This document shows positions 43,625-56,458 of a DNA stretch of 64,000 nt, piece after piece. A program made the position numbers and the translations under genes. The stretch lies in NCBI GenBank assembly GCA_021521415.1, contig JAIQDT010007653.1:45209-109208 (forward strand). Direction: 5' to 3'. The notes under the pieces are model-generated. The model searched no databases, was not told the DNA's origin, and was given only the letters and a program-made list of their open reading frames with translations. The stretch is from Bidens hawaiensis. Lineage: Eukaryota; Streptophyta; Magnoliopsida; Asterales; Asteraceae. Each line of letters starts with the position of its first letter. Positions within the stretch are counted from its first letter, which is position 1.

Positions 43625-45619
43625 TGTAACACCCCGGCTAAAGCGGAAACGCCTGAGTGTAACGTACAGATTGCTCAAAACACATGTAACACTATTAAGT
43701 GACAATATTATCATTAATTAATTTAAGCATCAAGTACACAAGTTTACAACAAGAAATACAAGGGTAATACAAGAACAATTAACACTTGTCTGTTTATTAA
43801 TATAACGTAAGTTGTAGTGTCTTCGTCACGGCAGCATACTTTACATAAGGTACCTGTAGCATACATATATAAAATAAAGGTCAACTATATGAATAGTTGG
43901 TGAGTTCACACAAGTTCTGATATAAGTACATAAAAATCTACAATTCCATGAACAAGTGTAAATGAGCAAGTAAGGCCTTTCTAGTTGGGATTGTACACCA
44001 ATGTACTCGGATAATAGCGCAAGTAAGTGTCCTTTCCATTGGTAACAACCAACGTACTAGGATCGGGGGTCCCTATTCCACTCATAACATCGAGGTCCTG
44101 AGTGCATAGGGGGGCGTATGATCATACTTAATGAGGAAACCATGAGCACGTAATCTTTGAGCAAGTAAGCAAATAAACACACAAGTCCATGTAGCGAATT
44201 GTAGTTTGTAAATAATGAATAAATGAAATTGAAATTTGGATAGGATATATATGCTACTCCCAAAAGTAATAAAAGAGTAAAAAGGGAGTGTGAGAAACTC
44301 ACCTTTGATATTGGAGACAACTTGAAATAAATAACCGAAAGCGAGTTAACAAACGAAGCAATTGAATCTCACGAAACTATAAATAATAACGAAGATACAA
44401 AAAATCAAGGACTAGTAACCGGAATTATAAAGTTAATTAACTTATGGTAAATGGGGACTTGGGGATTTTTAATGAGTTTAACAAAAATGAATAAAGTTTA
44501 TATAAATCATTTGATGTTTATTAGTTGAAGAATGATTTGTAGACAAATAATTATAACTTATTAACATAAGATTAAATGATAATATTAATAACAATTTATG
44601 ATTAAACATTTGTTTCCAAGTAACATCATTAATTAATTAATTCTCATAAATAGTAGTTATGTTGAAATAAAATAAACAATAATTAATTTACTCAATTATT
44701 ATTCAAAGATATGAAGTATGTTATATCTGTTGTAAAATATTTTAAACAAAAGAAATTTTTATAAATAATCTTATTTAAAGAAAGTTTATAAGTTATGATG
44801 ATCAACGAATCATAAGATTTAGATAAATATATATTCATGTTTGTACTTGCAAAATAACTAGGCTTGATCCAAGATTTAGAAAAATCAAAGTGTTCATCTT
44901 GGATATTCATGATCATAATGATTCTTAAAACCAAAATATAATATTTTTATGATAAAAGTAACATGATCATGAGGAACAATTATTAACAACTATGAACATT
45001 CAAGATAAAATCAAAACAAAAGCTATAAAATGCTTGAAATGGTAGCAAGTTACTTGTTAGTGCTTTTAAACTTAAGAAACGAATGAATTGAGGTGTGAAA
45101 ATAATGGAGGATTTGTCCTCCTTTTATATTGAAAATATAGAGTTGTTATGTCCTAAGGGAATTATGAAAATTAATCATATTTAATATAATTAAAACACAA
45201 ATTAAAAATTGTTTAATAGGGTATTCAAAAGGTTAAACTATTTTAATAAATTTTATTGAATTAAAACATTCATTAGTTTTTATTAGTTAAGTAACATATG
45301 AAAGATGATGATAGTTATAAAATTAATAATAATATAATAATAAAAATAAAAGTAGTAGTTGTAGTTAAATAATAATTATAGTAAGTTGCATGAGACATGT
45401 ACTTAACTATTTGATCTTGATTATGAATGTTTTAAATGAGTATGTAATACTACAATGGTGGTGAAATGTATAATTGCATAGAAATGATCACATAAAATAC
45501 ATTAATGAAAAGTGAGATTAATTCATAATATTATAAAAATATATAAATTTAAATAGAAACAAAACCGAAAATTCAAAATGGGTCGAGTTTTTGGGTTTGA
45601 AAAGTAACGAATGTTACAG
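43625..45619 (-). repeat. LTR B (middle LTR) of the three-LTR element
   Basis: 1995 bp with the same ends as A and C. It is flanked on the left by a primer site and on the right by the polypurine-side end of the other internal region, with no target duplication of its own. It thus acts as 5' LTR for the left half and 3' LTR for the right half. Confidence 0.93.
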
Positions 45620-48600
45620 GACTTACAACTTTTAGAAATTTCGTCGCGAAATTAGAATAAAAATAAAAAAAAAACTAAAAGAGAACAACTAATAAACGGA
45701 GTTGTTGGAAATTTTAGCAATTTTATACATGCACAATTAAAATAAAATAACGTAGATCTTTGAATGACCCGAAAGAACGACACAAATACGAAATATGACA
45801 AGGACACTTATATATAGGATGTACCAGCGGCGTATCCACCATGCCCTTATCATATTGTATTTTCCCCGTTCTCCAAAAATCATTCCAAGTTCCGAGATAT
45901 TTCACAGATTCGTACTTATTATATTTTCCATGTGAGGACTTTGATAATTACGTGTCGACTCGTAATTACCTCTATCGTCGGATGGTCCATATAACTTGCT
46001 TTATTGTGTAGTTTTAAGACATAGACCTTACATAAAGAAAAAAAAATATTCTCATATAAAAATTAAAAAAAATAATGAATTAAAAAGTGTAAAAACATTA
46101 CAAAACACATTAATAGACCGTTCAGGCCAAGGACAACGCTAGAACACTAAGTCAAGTAAATAGAATAATTGTGTCTAAACCAAGTGAACAATGTTGAAAA
46201 CGAAATGAATGAGGTAATGAAATTAAAGAACGAAACATTTAGAATTATAACCATCGTAACATGTAATTGAAATACTGAGATCAAGAATAATATGGTAGGT
46301 AAACGTAGCATTGAACCAACGAAATATGAACATGTAAATTTGGTAACGCATTGGGTTCGAGAATAGATTAGATAAACAAAACTGTTATATATCAAAATAT
46401 CAAAAAGTTTAACGAATGTAAATCTCTGAATAATATTCAACGTAACTAGCGGCAACATTGAGATGAATAAACAATTACATCTTACGAACATATAAATTTA
46501 TAATAAACTAAAATGGGTGAACGAAATTTTAATATCAAAATCACATAGGTCTATAAAAATAAAATTTCCAATAATAACCTTGAGTTTATCAAAGTAAACA
46601 ATTGAATTTTTTTTGAAAGTAAAATAACGCATTTGTCTCAGATTGATGAAATCACGAACTAACAAATGGTTCAAATAAAACATTGTGTGGAAGAGAAGTA
46701 AACGAATAATCCAAAACAATTTGTGTAATAAATAACATAACATAAACTCAGCATTTACGTGGGACACAATTCCGGTTCAAAGTAAACGAATTTATTAAGA
46801 GAGAGTCGGTCACAAATATTCAAATGTAAAAATATCATGAAAACACGGTTTCTATTAGGTAGCTAGCTATGTACACATAAATGTTCATAGTCTCAATTTT
46901 CACTTAACAAGTATTTTTAAGAAAAAAATGGGTCATACACCACGAGATTTGAAATAACAACTCAACCCAATTTTGCAAAGCGAATAAGTATGATGTACGA
47001 ATTTACGTTTCGTAAAAATACAAACGAATATGGATCCAAAATCAATGGACAATCAAAATAAACTACGTAAACAATATTCTAAAGAAGTGGATGTAAAAGT
47101 CACTTTGGGTAAGTTCGAAACATACGCGAAAGAGAAAAATAAAGAAAAGTAAATGTAGCTTGCGACGCTTGTCTTCTCGAATATAGGTTTGTTTGTGGCA
47201 TGAAGGTTGCCGTGGAAGGTAGTGCCATGATTTCATAGCCGAAACTTATTGGCGTTAACGAAGGGGAAAGAAGGGAAGGGATATATCACATCGGTTGTAA
47301 ATCGTGGTGTTTTTATATCTCATGGTGAAATAAGATTATTCTATTTTAGTTAGGCAAAACGTTTTTTTAACTAGCGCTAAAACTTGAGAATTTTATGAAA
47401 TCCTTAACGTAAAAAAATAAATGTTTTCTATTGGCCAGCGGCCTAGGAAAAAGATTGTCAGATAACCTGACTTGTTGAATGAAATATAGCCTAAAAAGGG
47501 CTTAAGATTTGTTTGAAATAAAAAGTTTACTTTAAATACGGTTTGAAATAATAATTACATTATTATTAGTGGTGACGGTAATACTAGTAATAAAAAATAG
47601 CTTCAAAAGGGCTCAAAACTTGTTTGAAACAAATATTTTACTTTAAATATTATTATATAATAGTAGTGACGATGATACTAGTAATTATAATATTACAAAT
47701 ATCAATAATAATTAAAAAAATATTAACAATAACAATAATAACAATTCTAATAATAATCATATTGATAATTACCGTAATAATAATGATAATGATGACGGTG
47801 ATGGTACTAATAACAATAGTAGTAGTAATGTTAATAATGATGGTAATATTAATAACTTTAATAATAATAATAGAGGTAATAAATTCTTTTTAAAGAAAAT
47901 CAATTTGACTGAAGATTAAAATAATTAAGGATTTGGGATTAGGCGCGAGGCGTTAGTAAAAGAAATAAAATGTAGGGAGGCATGCAAAAGAAAATATAGA
48001 CGAGTTTGATAAGTTTTGTAAAGATCTAAGTATTGTAACCGGAAAATCGTGTAAGGTCGACAAAGGATGTGGATGAGGATATTGCATGGCGGAAACAAGT
48101 TCGGCCTTCCGAAGTATAGCGGGTGTGCTAGGGTCACCAAAATGATAGCAGGCTTGAAGCATGAGGTCAAACATGTGATTGAGACAAATGGTTAGGTACA
48201 GGTCTTGCAGATGGGTGAGTGGCGTTAAGTTTGGGTGGGTTTTAGCAATAAGTGGTAATTGAATCTACCACAGATTGAAGTATATCAACGTTTCAGGGAA
48301 GTAAAGTGGTGGGATTTTCACATACTGTACAAAGGGTGTGTTTCAGCGCGAGGCTTTTCGGTTGTGTTTAGCTTTCGTTTCCAAGAATGGTGTTGGTTTG
48401 AATTTGAATTTACTATAGCGATGAAGGTGGGTATGGTTAATCATGGGGTGATTGGGATCACAAAGGCCATTTGCTTGATAACTCGGATTGTCATTTTGTG
48501 GGTTGAGTACGACAAATAGGAAAACGAGAAGGCAAGATACGAAACATGAAGAATTCACGTGACTTGGAACATAAGTATGAAAACGACTAATAGATAAATC

Positions 48601-49799
48601 AATAAAAACAAGTACAGAAAAGTAATCGCATGAAACAAATATGAAATCGAAATTGGAATCCCCATGAAACGTCATGAGTTTTCACCTTTCAATAATCGAA
48701 AACCTCATAAAATATTGAATAATCATACGGGAAAAGTATTAAACTTAACAATAAATAGTGAAATTGAATTGAAAATCGAGTGTTCATGAACCACCCTGAC
48801 TTTTTAAATTTTCACTTCTAAAACATAAGGGTAAATGAATATGGAAATAAGGTAATCGATTTGAAATTCAACCATTCATGTATCATCATGACCTTTCGAA
48901 TTTTCAATTCTAAAACGTAGTAATAAATAAATAAAATAATATAGTAATCAAATCGAAATCCAACCTTTTATGTATCACCATAACTTTAAAATTTTCAATT
49001 CTAAAACATAATAGTAAAATAACAAAGGAATCGTTTTAAATTCGGTTATTACTTCTTTTAAAAGTTTAAGCTGTAAATGAGCGTATAAATAAAGAAAACG
49101 TGTCACAATTTTTTTTTTAAACATAACTATTCTCGTATGAAATTGCGTAATTAAATCTAACCGAAAGCTGGGTATTCGTGTACATACTTCCAGTTAAAAC
49201 ACATTGTAAAACATAGAGGAGTGCAACCATATTCTTTTCACAAAGAGAACATGGCCGCGTTTGAAAACTTAAAGTTGTGATTCATATGGCGTTGAAAGTG
49301 GAATGCTTTGGCTTAATAGAGTTCATGCTCTTTCCTAACTCTCCAGGTAAGCAACCGGGTCCCGTGTCTGATTGGGATTTATATGCATTGCTTATCCTTA
49401 GGTTTCAATAACCTTGGTTTCAAGAGTTTCGGAAAACAGGCACGTCCCCCTTACAGTTTACTACATACCCGCCATATAGAACCATCTATAAGAAGAATAA
49501 ATATCGGAACACCACAATAAAAATCAATAATTGAAAATGTTGGAAAACTCTTTTTTTTGGCATAAGTCTTGGACTTGTGTGTGCTTGTGTAATTGAAGTA
49601 ATTGAATCATCAGTATAATAGTATTTGCATACATGAGGCATAAACAAATTAATAATAACCAAATAGTGTGCATTGAACAATCAAATAAGGCTCACATAAT
49701 TTCTAATCATGCAACCTAAAAAAATAAGCAACTAAACTATAACCTACTAGAACACTACGTCTAATGTCCTATCTTATAGTCACGGCTCTGATACCAATC
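45620..49799 (-). other. Internal region of the three-LTR element, right copy
   Basis: 4180 bp, nearly identical to the left internal copy and uninterrupted. It keeps the empty site of the copia insertion (TCATG near 49708). No gag or pol; longest shared minus-strand frame about 110 codons (48343-48675) with no known domain. An AAT-type triplet region spans about 47662-47880. The end next to LTR C carries the Met primer site. Confidence 0.9.
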
Positions 49800-51810
49800 T
49801 GTAACACCCCGGCTAAAGCGGAAACGCCTGAGTGTGACGTACAGATGCTCAAAGCACATGTGACACTATTAAGTGACAATATTATCATTAATTAATTTAA
49901 GCATCAAGTACACAAGTTTACAACAAGAAATACAAGGGTAATATAAGAACAATTAACACTTGTCCATTTATTAATATAACGTAAGTTCTAGTGTCTTCGT
50001 CACGGCAGCATACTTTACATAAGGTACCTGTAGCATATATATATAAAATAAAGGTCAACTATATGAATAGTTGGTGAGTTCACACAAGTTCTGATATAAG
50101 TACATAAAAATCTACAATTTCATGAACAAGTGTACCAATGTACTCGGATAATAGCACAAGTAAGGCCTTTCCAGTTGGGATTGTGCACCAATGTACTCGG
50201 ATAATAGCGCAAGTAAGTGTCCTTTCGTTGGTAACAACCAACGTACTAGGATCGGGGGTCCCTATTCCACTCATAATATCGAGGTCCTGAGTGCATAGGG
50301 GGGCGTATGATCACACTTAATGAGGAAACCATGAGCACGTTATCTTTGATCAAGTAAGAAAATAAACACACAAGTCCATATAGTGAATTGTAGTTTGTAA
50401 ATAATGAATAAACGAAATTGAAATTTGGATAGGATATATATGCTACCCCCAAAAGTAATAAAAGAGTAAAAAGGGGGTGTGAGAAACTCATCTTTGATAT
50501 TGGAGACAACTTGAAATAAATAACCGAAAGCGAGTTAACAAACAAAGCAATTGAATCTCACGAAACTATAAATAATAACGAAGATACAAAAAATCAAGGA
50601 CTAGTAACCGGAATTATAAAGTTAATTAACTTATGGTAAATGGGGAATTGGGGATTTTAATGAGTTTAACAAAAATGAATAAAGTTTATATAAATCCTTT
50701 GATGTTTACTAGTTGAAGAATGATTTGTAGACAAATAATTATAACTTATTAATATAAGATTAAATGATAATATTAATAACAATATATGATTAAACATTTG
50801 TTTTCAAGTAATATAATTAATTAATTAATTAATTCTCATAAATAGTAGTTATGTTGAAATAAAATAAACAATAATTAATTTACTCAATTATTATTCAAAG
50901 ATATGAAGTATGTTATATCTATTGTAAAATATTTTAAACAAAATAAATTTTTATAAATAATCTTATTTAAAGAAAGTTTATAAGTTATGATGATCAACGA
51001 ATCATAAGATTTAGATAAATATATATTCATGTTTGTACTTGCAAGATAACTAGGCTTGATCCAAGATTTAGAAAAATCAAAATGTTCATCTTGGATATCC
51101 ATGATCATAATGATTCTTAAAACCAAAATATATTATTTTTATGATAAAAGTAACATGATCATGAAGAACAATTATGAACAACTATGAACATTCAAGATAA
51201 AATTAAAACAAAAGCTGTAAAATGCTTGAAATGGTAACAACTTACTTGTTAGTGCTCTTAAACTTAAGAAAAGAATGGATTGAGATGTGAAAATAATGGA
51301 GGATTCGTTCTCCTTTTATATTGAAAATATAGAGTTGTTATGTCCTAAGAAAATTATGAAAATTAGTCATATTAAATATTATTAAAACACAAATTAAAAA
51401 TTGTTTAATAGGGTATTCAAAAGGTTAAACTATTTTAATAAATTTTATTGAATTAAAACATTCATTAATTTTTATTAGTTAAGTAACATATGAAAAGATG
51501 ATGATAGTTATAAAATTAATAATAATATAATAATAAAAATAAAAGTAGTAGTTGTAGTTAAATAATAATTATATTAAGTTGCATGGGACATGTACTTAAC
51601 TATTTGATCTTGATTATGAATGTTTTAAATGAGTATGTAATACTACAAAGGTGGTGAAATGTATAATTGCATAGAAATGATCACATAAAATACGTTAATG
51701 AAAATTGAGATTAATTAATAATATTATAAAAATATATAAATTTAAATAGAAACAAAACTGAAAATTCAAAATGGGTCGAGTTTCGTGTTTGAAAAGTAAC
51801 GAATGTTATA
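49800..51810 (-). repeat. LTR C of the three-LTR element
   Basis: 2011 bp. It ends TGTTATA instead of TGTTACA, so its final CA is mutated to TA. Target duplication ATACT follows at 51811-51815. A duplicated phrase ACCAATGTACTCGGATAATA (near 50133 and 50188) is private to this copy. Confidence 0.93.
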
Positions 51811-51815
51811 ATACT

Positions 51816-52068
51816 GAATATCATATGCACACAACTTCATAGCCCACTTAGCCATCCTTCCTGACAATTCTGGTTTTCTAAGCACGTTATTAGCAGGATA
51901 ATTAGTTCTCAAAATAATATTATGCGTCTCAAAGTAATGCCTCAATTTAGTAGAAGCCATAATAGGTGCAAGAATTAATTTTTCTAAATGAGTATACCTA
52001 GCTTCCGCATCTAAAAAACTTTTACTTACATAAAAAACGGGATGCTGTTCACCTTCGTGATCCTTCAC
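51816..52068 (-). pseudogene. Retand RNase H, C-terminal part at the insertion border
   Basis: The frame shows HPVFYVSKSFLDAEARY, LEKLILAPIMASTKLRHYF and GRMAKWAMKLCAYDIQY, the usual RT-linked RNase H of Tat elements. It is cut at the target duplication at 51811-51815; the next codons are at 24412 and below. The frame differs from that of the RT upstream. Confidence 0.9.
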
Positions 52069-52990
52069 GAGGACGGCACCACTGCATTTCCTGAAACAGC
52101 TAGGTACATATATAAGGATTCTCCATTCACAGGCTTCATCAAAGCTGGTGCTGAGGATAAGTAATATTTTAAGGCTTTAAGTGCAACTTCATGTTTCTCC
52201 GACCACTCGAACTTCTTATTTTTCCTAAGGATGTCGTAGAAATCTTTGCATTTCTTGGAGGATCTAGAAATGAATCTATTGAGCGCAACTATTCTTCTCG
52301 TCAGCCTCTGGACATCCTTAGCATTCACAGGAGACTTCAAATTGATGATGGCTTCTATCTGATCAGGGCTCGCTTCTATTCCTCTTTTAGTCACCATGTA
52401 TCCTAGGAATTTCCCAGCTTTGACACCAAAATGGCACTTTGATGGATTCAGCTTCATATTGTACTGATCCAGGATGTTGAATGCTTCTTCAAGATCTCTG
52501 AGGTGATCCTCTGCCCTTTTTGATTTCACCACCATGTAATCTATGTACACTTCCATAATCTTGCCTAACTGATCCTTGAACATCATGTTGACCAATCTTT
52601 GGTACGTTGCCCTGCATTTCTTAGTCCGAACGGCATAGCAATATAACAGTATATGCCGGTAGGAGTCATGAATGTTGTATTCTCTTGATCAGATGGTTCC
52701 GTCTTGATTTGCTGAAATCCAGAGGAAGCATCCATAAAGAAGAGCATCTCATGTCCTGTCGTTGCATCCACCATGGAGTCTATATGTGGTAATGGGAAAG
52801 GATCCTTGGGGCATGCCTTGTTTAAATCAGTAAAATCGACACATGCCCTCCGCTTTACATTCTTTTTAGAAATGACAACCACATTATCTAACCATCGTGG
52901 ATACTTAACCTCTCTGATCATACCGGCCTTAAGGAGTTATTCAACTTCTTCTTGTATGATCGCGTTCCTCTCAGGAGCGAATTTCCTTCG
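52069..52990 (-). pseudogene. Retand reverse transcriptase with altered active site
   Basis: RT motifs in order on the minus strand: WLDNVVVISKKNVKRRACVDFTDLN, FFMDASSGFQQIK with the first aspartate, MPFGLRNAG, then the second active-site box read as VYIDYMVVKSK. The family has two aspartates there (VYxDDMVVKS); the second is replaced by tyrosine through a TAC codon at 52536-52538. The frame changes near 52590 and again near 52066, and a stop lies near 52938. Even with the frame ignored the enzyme would lack a metal-binding residue. Confidence 0.9.
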
Positions 52991-53251
52991 CCTCTGATGG
53001 ACGAGTTTAACAGATAAATCAAGGCCTAAGCTGTGAGTAATTACCTCCTTAGAAATATCTGTCATGTTTGAATGTCTGAAGGCAAATGTGGAATTTCATC
53101 GTTTTAGGAAGGATACTATATCCTCCTCAATCTCATTAGGGATACTGGATCCTAGGAACACTTTCACATCTGGATACTCGGGATTCAAGGATACTTCCTT
53201 TATGTCTCGCTCCCGAGCTTCCAGCACATCCCTAGGATGCTGCTGCGGTTG
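52991..53251 (-). other. Degenerate link between Retand protease and RT
   Basis: The frame from protease to RT is broken here by stops; short similarities to the usual linker (for example GFQTFKHDR-like composition) are too weak to place. No other feature seen. Confidence 0.4.
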
Positions 53252-53875
53252 CTATGCTATCGTCTGTTTGGCTGTCGGCTTCATAGATGAAGAATAATAG
53301 TTCTTGGCTTCCACCTGATAACCATCTATCCTTACTACTCCCCAAGGAGTCGGTAGTTTGATACACTGATGGTAAGTAGAGGCTACTGCCTTCATCCCAT
53401 GTAGCCAAGGCCTGTCCAAAATAACATTGCAACAAGATAGGTTATCAATAACACAGAATTTCTGGTAAGAATTTAACCCTTCGACGTATATTGGGAGTTT
53501 GATATCCCCCAATTTTTTCTTGGTTTCGCCATTGAAACCAACTAACACCGATGTATTCGGAATGATCTCCGAGTCCAGGATATTCATCTTCTGAAGTACA
53601 TCATGTTGGATGATATTGACCAAGCTCCCACCATCGACTAGGATCCTGCGTACATAATGGTTAGCAATAAACAAAGTGACAATCAAATCGTCATGATGTG
53701 GATCCTGGATGTTTGGTTTATCTTCTTCATCGAAGAAGATCCTTTTGTCAGTCGTCAAAGTGTTGGATATGACTGGTCTTTCTCCATTCTCCAGCTTGGA
53801 TTCTTTGGCATGCCTTTTTGCAGAAGAGAAAGAAGTGCCGCATATATCTGAGCCACCGGAGATGAAGTTGATCAC
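53252..53875 (-). pseudogene. Retand aspartic protease region
   Basis: The frame has the active-site-like motif RRILVDGGSLVNIIQ, flanked by DPHHDDLIVTLFIANHYV and followed by LPIYVEGLNSYQKFCVID and ILDRPWLHGMKAVAST. In many Tat/Retand elements this place reads DGGS or DTGA, so DGGS need not be a mutation. It follows gag in the same frame after a stop at 53876-53878. Confidence 0.85.
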
Positions 53876-55742
53876 TTAAGAATCTGATGGGGGCGGAGTT
53901 GCTTTTTGAGTAACTTCTTTAGGATCCTGGATCCTTGACTTTTTTCTTCCCAACAGTTCCTTAAAATGGCCCTTGCTTAGGAGGTATCCAATTTCCCTCC
54001 TCAAACCGATGCAATGGTCTGTCATATGTCCAAAATCCTCATGGAACGCACACCATTTGGATTTGTCTCTAGATCCTTCTCTCCTAGATCCTTCATGGCA
54101 CAAATCAAGCCATGAGTATCCACGGAGAAGCAATACTCTGAGATGCTTGGGTAATCTTCATCATCGTCTCCTTTTCAACTGCTCGGACATTTTGGTTGTT
54201 GAATTTGGAGTATGACTTTGAGTTATTGTTTCTGAATGAGGATCCTTTTTTCTTGTCATGGGATTCTTGCTTGGTTTGAGCCCCTAATCGTTCTTGGATC
54301 CTTTTGTCATCCTCCAGCCGTATGAACCATAGTTCCATGTTCCTTACTTCATCTAAAGTCCTACAAGGAGTCATAACATGATCATCATAAAAGGGTGAGC
54401 CCCTATTTAGTCCCATCTTGAAGGCTTCCACAGCCATGACCATGTCAAGATTAGGGATTTCCAAGGTCTCCCTACAAAACCTCGTGACAAAATCCCTAAG
54501 GGATTCATCATTGTGTTGGACAACTCTATATAAGTCACTAGTTAACTTCTCAAATTTCCTACTACAAGAAAATTGGTTGTTGAACAAGTTAACTAAATGC
54601 GAGAAAGAAGTCACAGAAAAGGGAGGAAGACTTAGCAGCCATTTTAATGCAGATCCTGTCAGTGTGGATCCGAAACCCTTGCACAAACAAGCCTCCTTGA
54701 GCCTCCCAAGAACTAGATTGATCCCCATTCTTTCCCTGTATTGGGCTACATGCTCTTCAGGATCAGTGGTACCATCATACACTTTCATGTTGGGGGTTTG
54801 AAAGCGTTTTGGGATCTCCGCGTCACAAATTGATGGAGCAAATCTGGACAATTTGTGGCTTCCTTCTGGTATCTCAGGGATTGGATGGATTACCCCTGGT
54901 ACACTGGATATCATATCCTTGAGTTTCTGCAGTTCCTTAGCCATAGCTTGGTGGATACTTGCATCCTGCATGGAACCACGGTTAGCATTTATGGATATAG
55001 GATCATACATGTTACCTCCTTTTTGTGTGAAGGTTGGCACTCCAGAAGAGTAGCTGAGGTATGAAGTGTCTGCTACAGGAGTTGGTCCACCAGAAGCAGT
55101 AGTCTGCATGTTGATAATATCTCCTTCATGGACCTCCGAGGACCTCAGATTCTGAATTTCGGAGGATCCTTGATTCTGGAGGAAGGATCCTTGATTCTGG
55201 ATGAAAGATCCTAGAGGTTGGGAGTTGAAGGATCCTTCATGATATAATCCGGAAGATCCTGGTTGAAGGATCGATGATCCTTGCTGAAAAATTGAGGATC
55301 CTTGAGCTTGTTGACCCATGGACCCCTGGTGAAGGATAGGTGATCCTTGCTGAAAGAAGAAGGACCCCTGAGTTTGCTGACTTATGGATCCCGTTTGGAG
55401 GATAGATGATCCTTGCGTATGTTGATCCAAGGATCATGGAGTGGTAAAATCCAGCATCCTAGGCATTAGAAGAGTTTGATCCTCTGCCGGCCTCTTAGTC
55501 CTCTTGAGGTATTATATCTTCAGAAGGATCCTCTGGTTAGCAGAAACATCATTGTTAATATTAGCCACCGAGGTAGCAACAATAGTTTTCGAGCTCTGGA
55601 AGACTGGTAGTTGTATCTTGTTTCCAGAAGTAGTAGCCCTGGGTGCTCCCGTGATTGGAGGAGGAATCGGTGGCAAATTTCTTGATGAGAGAGGAGCCGA
55701 AGATGGCATGGTTGATGAAGCAGAGGTTGATTGAGAGGCCAT
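53876..55742 (-). pseudogene. Retand gag with GS/Q-rich repeats, broken
   Basis: Three frame segments: 55512-55742 (N-terminus, MASQSTSASSTMPSS), 54105-55430 (repeat region and capsid) and 53876-54133 (C-terminal zinc-like region). The repeat region (about 55150-55430) encodes units such as QGSSILQ, QGSFFFQQGS and GSMGQQAQGSS. Capsid features: PNMKVYDGTTDPEEHVAQYR, LTGSALKWLLSLPP and FVTRFCRETLEIPNLDM. The C-terminal part has CAFHEDFGHMTDHC and GYLLSKGHFKELLGR, typical of Retand gag. Frame changes near 55430-55510 and 54120. Against the plus-strand relative at 57601 this copy lacks the VKAYMEQQTKT segment. Confidence 0.88.
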
Positions 55743-55827
55743 TGAAAGTAGTATAGGTAATAAGGTTGAGAATTGATAGGATATATTCTGGATTATAGCA
55801 CCAATTTCCCCACGGTGGGCACAAAAT

Positions 55828-56458
55828 TGTTTTGGTCAAAAATCACTTCGAGGATAATGCAACCAAATTCGTAATTGTGAGGTATAATGAAATGACAACA
55901 ATAATGAATATGTAAATGAAATAATGATGAACACAAGGATTTGTTACGAGGAAAATCCCTTGATCTTGTTCGGATCACCGGCACAAAAACCCCGGGTGAC
56001 GACAATTGTCTATTACCACCATATTAATCAAAAGAGGTGGTACAAGGATATGGAGATTACGATCAGAAGTACAAACGATTGCTAGTGTGTGTTGCTAGAG
56101 ATAATTGTAAGCTATGCAAAAGTGTGTGTGAATATAAGTGTCATTCCTAGATGATCAATAATCTCAATATATATAAAATAAAAGTTAAAAAAATCCCCTA
56201 TAAATACACCACTCTTCCACTAACTCCTCCAACGTCTCTTGACCACGTGCTAGGAGTCTCCAGTAGCAAATTATCAAGTGGACTCGGTCATAGATGCGTT
56301 AAACATATCAAACAAAACACCACTTAAACACAGTTATTAGTAAATAGATAATACCAAGGATCCTTGATCCTTCATAACCTGGAACAATTCTCAAGAATAA
56401 TTGATCCATAAGTTACTTAAGGATAGGGGATCCTCAGCATAACGTATATACCCTAACA
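55828..56458 (-). repeat. 5' LTR of the Retand-type element
   Basis: On the plus strand it starts TGTTTTGGTCAAAAATC and ends near ATACCCTAACA (so TGTTAGGGTATATAC on the minus strand). The neighbouring internal sequence on the minus strand has CCACCGTGGGGAAATTGG, the same as in the plus-strand relative. Many GGATCC sites occur in its U3 part (56350-56440). The outer end is an estimate. Confidence 0.7.

Larger units (their letters stand above)
24418..51810 (-). mobile_element. Non-autonomous LTR retrotransposon with three LTRs and two internals
   Basis: Layout on the plus strand: LTR A (24418-26293), internal (26294-30385 and 43537-43624), LTR B (43625-45619), internal (45620-49799), LTR C (49800-51810). 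The target duplication ATACT (24413-24417 and 51811-51815) is found only at the outer ends. The internal regions, 4.18 kb each, are almost identical, AT-rich and lack gag and pol, so the element is a large non-autonomous derivative (LARD type). Initiator-Met primer sites lie next to LTR B and LTR C and set the orientation as minus. The left internal is interrupted by the copia element at 30386-43531. Confidence 0.9.
22929..56458 (-). mobile_element. Tat/Retand-type Ty3/gypsy element, split by a 27-kb insertion
   Basis: The outer element of the nest. On the minus strand it runs from a 5' LTR (55828-56458) through gag, protease, RT, RNase H and a second RNase H-like domain to a decayed 3' end at 22929. 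The second RNase H is typical of the Tat group. Integrase is absent. The element is split at codon level by the 24418-51810 insertion: the frame across 51816 and 24412 is continuous once the insertion and one ATACT are removed. It is non-functional: many stops and frame changes and a changed RT active site. Confidence 0.85.
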
